Assembly: GCA_009840005.1 (NCBI GenBank)
Contig: VXOR01000084.1
Span: forward strand, 1 to 60,365
Reading direction: 5' to 3'
Source: Gemmatimonadota bacterium
Lineage (GTDB): Bacteria; Latescibacterota; UBA2968; UBA8231
Length of the DNA: 60,365 nt
Below the pieces are notes generated by a model, which saw only the letters and a program-made list of their open reading frames with translations, ran no database searches and was not told where the DNA came from. Shown here piece by piece: positions 58,202-60,365 of the stretch. Within the stretch, counting starts at the first letter, position 1. Every line of letters starts with the position of its first letter. The position numbers were made by a program, and so were the translations under genes.

Positions 58202-60166
58202 ATGCGATATGCGTTCGCTCTTGCATTAATGCTAAGCGGCCTATCGGTGCGCTCATGGGCAGTAGATGAGTTTCGCCTCGGCGGCACCGAGTCGTGGGCG
58301 GAGTGGACGTGGCAAAACAGGATGATGGACGACGCGACCGACCCGTCCGTACTCCAGCCGCGCGAACTCAAACCCGGCGAAAACTTGCTCCCCCAACTAG
58401 GGCCTTGGTATCGCTGGCGCTCCCCCGGAGAATCCACGTATCGCTTAGGCGACCTCCGCATCTGGCGCGGCATCAACTACCTCCGCCCACGCGCCGAGCC
58501 ACGCGACTTTGTCGATGGCGATCTCACAACCTTCTTCTCAGCGCACGACTACTACGACCCCAACGAATTCTACACCATTGACCTCGGCGTGCCCGTGCCA
58601 ATGGATCGCTTTGCCTTCTACCCGCCCGAGGGTCGTGACGCCCTCACCCAAGAGCCATATCGCCCCAATTTCGCCTTTGAAAAATACGAACTCTCCGGCA
58701 GCCTCGACCCCGTCGGCTTAGCCAAGGAAGAAGGTTCCTACTACCGACCCTTGGACGTCCTGCTAGCCAGCGTCGATCTGAACACCGAAGCCGTCGTAAA
58801 CATCGAGTTCCCACTGCAATATCTGCGCTTTCTGCGCGTCTTCTTCTTCCCAGACAATGGCCGGTTTTACACCAAGTTCGCCTTGGCTGAGCTAGAGGTG
58901 TCCGGCCGGGGATTCCCACCGCGGGCTGTGTGGACATCGCAAGTGATCGACTTAGGGCAAATAGTCAACATTGGGCGCGTGCGCTTTGGCGCGAGCAAAT
59001 GGCGGCGCGAAGGCGACCAACTCGTAGCCTCTCCCGACGCACCCACATCCGCGCAAGTAGAAATCAAAACTGGCCTAGACCCCACGCCCACTGGCTATCA
59101 CGGATACGACGACATCGGCCAACTCGTGGAAGTAACGCAAAGCGCATACGAACGGCTCAAGCAACGCATCTGGCCTTGGGATCCCCCGGCCGTAGGCTGG
59201 CGCGGCCCCATTATCGACGACGCGGACAACTGGAGCTTTTGGTCGCCGCCGTTGCGCCGTTCCGGCGAACTGCCCCGCGTACCGAGCGGCCGCTACCTGC
59301 AACTGCGCCTGACCTTAGCAACCGAAACGCTGTGGGATTTTACGCGCTTGGATTCGCTGGCGATTGCGTATTCTCCGCTACTGGTCGAGCGGGTGGTAGG
59401 CGAAGTAGCCGCTGCCAGCGACCTACAGCCCACAGGCCATATCGCCGAGGTGCCGGCCGGGCAAAAGATCGAGTTGATCTGCGACTTGCGGGCCGAGTTT
59501 GCAGCGGACCAAGCCGGTTTTGACGCGGTGCGTTTAACCCTGCCTAACGCGGGTGCCCTGCTCGGCTTGGAGATGGGCGATCCCCTACAGTCAGTGAATG
59601 CCGACAGCGTAATCGCCGAACCCGAGGGCCTAGCCATCTACTTGCCCGAACCCATCCGCGAAGGAGGCACGCAAACGCTGCGCTTGCATTTGGAAACCAT
59701 CATGTACACGGCTTCGGGCACGGTGCAAGCCGAGGTATTTGCGCGCGCTGAGCAGAGCCTGCCGCAGCAAGTAGAAGGGGGTGACGCCAGCGAGGCTTTG
59801 GGCACGAATCAACTGCGCATGGTCGCCATTGGGGGGGCATTGGATGAGGTGTTGGGCGCTATAGAGGTGCAGCCGACCGCGTTCACCCCGCAAGGCGACG
59901 GCATCAACGACCGCGTAACGATCCAGTACAACTTGTTCCGCTTGCTAGCCCCCGCCGAGGTAGAACTGGAAATTTACACACTCGACGGCCGCTCCATGTG
60001 GCGGCAAGCCCTCGGTGTACAGCGCAACGGCCGCCATCGTGCAATGTGGAACGGGCGCGATGAGCAGGAGCAACTCGTCGCGCCCGGGATATACGTCGTG
60101 CAGGTGCGCGCCCAAACGGACCACGGGCAATGGGCGCAGGAACGCAGCCTCGCCGTGGTCTATTGA
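58202..60166 (+). CDS. Secreted discoidin-type protein with gliding/FlgD-like C-terminus (paralogue)
   Basis: A 654-residue exported protein. Signal peptide 1-~20 (ALALMLSGLSVRSWA). It contains a discoidin-like segment (FYTIDLGVPVPMDRFAFYP, FLRVFFFPDNGRFYTKFAL, AELEVSGRGFPP) and a C-terminal domain with FTPQGDGINDRVTIQYNL and VAPGIYVVQVRAQ. The architecture matches 52197-54500, so the two flank the 54743-58049 operon as diverged paralogues. Probable surface carbohydrate binder. CCACTA-type repeats lie just upstream. Confidence 0.78.
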   Translation: MRYAFALALMLSGLSVRSWAVDEFRLGGTESWAEWTWQNRMMDDATDPSVLQPRELKPGENLLPQLGPWYRWRSPGESTYRLGDLRIWRGINYLRPRAEPRDFVDGDLTTFFSAHDYYDPNEFYTIDLGVPVPMDRFAFYPPEGRDALTQEPYRPNFAFEKYELSGSLDPVGLAKEEGSYYRPLDVLLASVDLNTEAVVNIEFPLQYLRFLRVFFFPDNGRFYTKFALAELEVSGRGFPPRAVWTSQVIDLGQIVNIGRVRFGASKWRREGDQLVASPDAPTSAQVEIKTGLDPTPTGYHGYDDIGQLVEVTQSAYERLKQRIWPWDPPAVGWRGPIIDDADNWSFWSPPLRRSGELPRVPSGRYLQLRLTLATETLWDFTRLDSLAIAYSPLLVERVVGEVAAASDLQPTGHIAEVPAGQKIELICDLRAEFAADQAGFDAVRLTLPNAGALLGLEMGDPLQSVNADSVIAEPEGLAIYLPEPIREGGTQTLRLHLETIMYTASGTVQAEVFARAEQSLPQQVEGGDASEALGTNQLRMVAIGGALDEVLGAIEVQPTAFTPQGDGINDRVTIQYNLFRLLAPAEVELEIYTLDGRSMWRQALGVQRNGRHRAMWNGRDEQEQLVAPGIYVVQVRAQTDHGQWAQERSLAVVY

Positions 60167-60190
60167 AGCCGACCCTGTTTTATCTCAATA

Positions 60191-60273
60191 AGTGGTGTTA
60201 CGCACAGGCCCGGGTCTAAGATGCTGAGCGAAGCGAAGCATCCCATATCTAGGGGCCTATGCGTAACATCAGT
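60191..60273. repeat. MITE-like element C (short)
   Basis: An 83-bp element with ends AGTGGTGTTACGCA and TGCGTAACATCAGT. Inner AGGCCCGGGTCTA against the complement of TATCTAGGGGCCT extends the pairing. Its right ~50 bp is very similar to element B at 41253-41416 (core GAGCGAAGCGAAGCAT). It lies just past the last gene. Confidence 0.7.
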
Positions 60274-60335
60274 TAAGGAAGCTAGCAGGAAGGTATTGTG
60301 CGGTGGGTGTTTTTTCGCGGTTTCGGCCGGCGATC

Positions 60336-60365
60336 GGTCGGGGGGGGCGGGGGGGGGGGGCCCCC
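60336..60365. other. Low-complexity G/C terminus, likely assembly artefact
   Basis: The final ~30 bases are TCGG followed by a run of G with one C and then CCCCC. Such homopolymer ends are typical of contig ends from amplification or base-calling artefacts. It is not interpreted biologically. Confidence 0.7.

Noticed and set aside
60336..60365. Terminal poly-G/C run that could look like a structured end or telomere-like feature
   Set aside because: Homopolymeric contig end with no repeat unit or hairpin logic; most likely a sequencing or assembly artefact.

Overview
The window (60.4 kb, GC-rich, standard bacterial code) looks like a complete contig from an uncultured Gram-negative bacterium of the Latescibacterota/Poribacteria/FCB-like kind. 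This is inferred from gene content: two sulfatases, two phytanoyl-CoA-type dioxygenases, three enolase-superfamily dehydratase-like proteins, two Gfo/Idh/MocA oxidoreductases, a TonB-dependent receptor (outer membrane), and secreted proteins ending in FlgD-like or gliding-type C-terminal domains (NPFN and TPNGDGxND types) typical of T9SS-like export. No rRNA, tRNA, CRISPR array, integrase or transposase gene was seen.

Layout. 0-1.2 kb: edge of an Rpn-like gene, a fossil of the same family, and a GDSL hydrolase. 1.2-5 kb: a lipoprotein with a SpoIVB-type S55 domain between two near-identical GC palindromes, then an enolase-superfamily gene. 5-9.5 kb: an orphan OLD-like ATPase, an RraA-family gene and a sulfatase. 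9.6-18.6 kb: a 14-repeat WD40 surface protein, an amidohydrolase, a Gfo/Idh oxidoreductase coupled to a GH32/43-like propeller protein, a small coiled-coil membrane protein, and a secreted GH5 glycosidase. 18.7-24.1 kb: a co-directional sugar-acid block (two enolase-superfamily genes, a LamG/propeller protein, a Gfo/Idh oxidoreductase). 24.1-29.9 kb: a MntA-HepT toxin-antitoxin pair, an M24 peptidase, a sulfatase with fossil copies of its tail nearby, a 2-hydroxyacid dehydrogenase and a dioxygenase. 29.9-32.5 kb: a solute:sodium symporter and a secreted CBM9/DOMON-like protein. 32.7-37.6 kb: a decaying type I restriction-modification locus (hsdR and hsdM truncated, hsdS broken at its 5' end) around an apparently intact AlbA/RecG-like gene. 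37.6-42.8 kb: a second GH32/43-like protein with a P-loop kinase, an FAD oxidoreductase and a GT-C membrane glycosyltransferase. 42.9-47.3 kb: a small lipoprotein, TonB receptor and DUF4856 lipoprotein operon with a visible promoter and operator-like palindrome. 47.3-52.2 kb: a nucleotide-sugar epimerase, a VapBC pair bracketed by 38-bp direct repeats, a double-Cache periplasmic protein, and a sialidase-like protein with a zinc ribbon. 52.2-60.4 kb: two related discoidin-type secreted proteins flanking a dioxygenase, M14 peptidase and MFS transporter operon.

Working model (inference): a scavenger of sulfated or acidic polysaccharides and other organic debris. Secreted glycosidases, sulfatases and carbohydrate-binding proteins free sugars and sugar acids. 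These enter by symporters and are handled by dehydratases, oxidoreductases and an RraA-type lyase. The most novel structural signals are small repeats. One is a MITE-like family with TGATGTTACGCA terminal inverted repeats (three copies plus a solo end). Another is a palindromic element inserted in frame in a peptidase gene. Others are the operator-like repeat copied on both sides of vapBC and interspersed CTGCGTCTAT-type and CCACTAACCACTA-type repeats. The last ~30 bases are low-complexity G/C and look like an assembly artefact.
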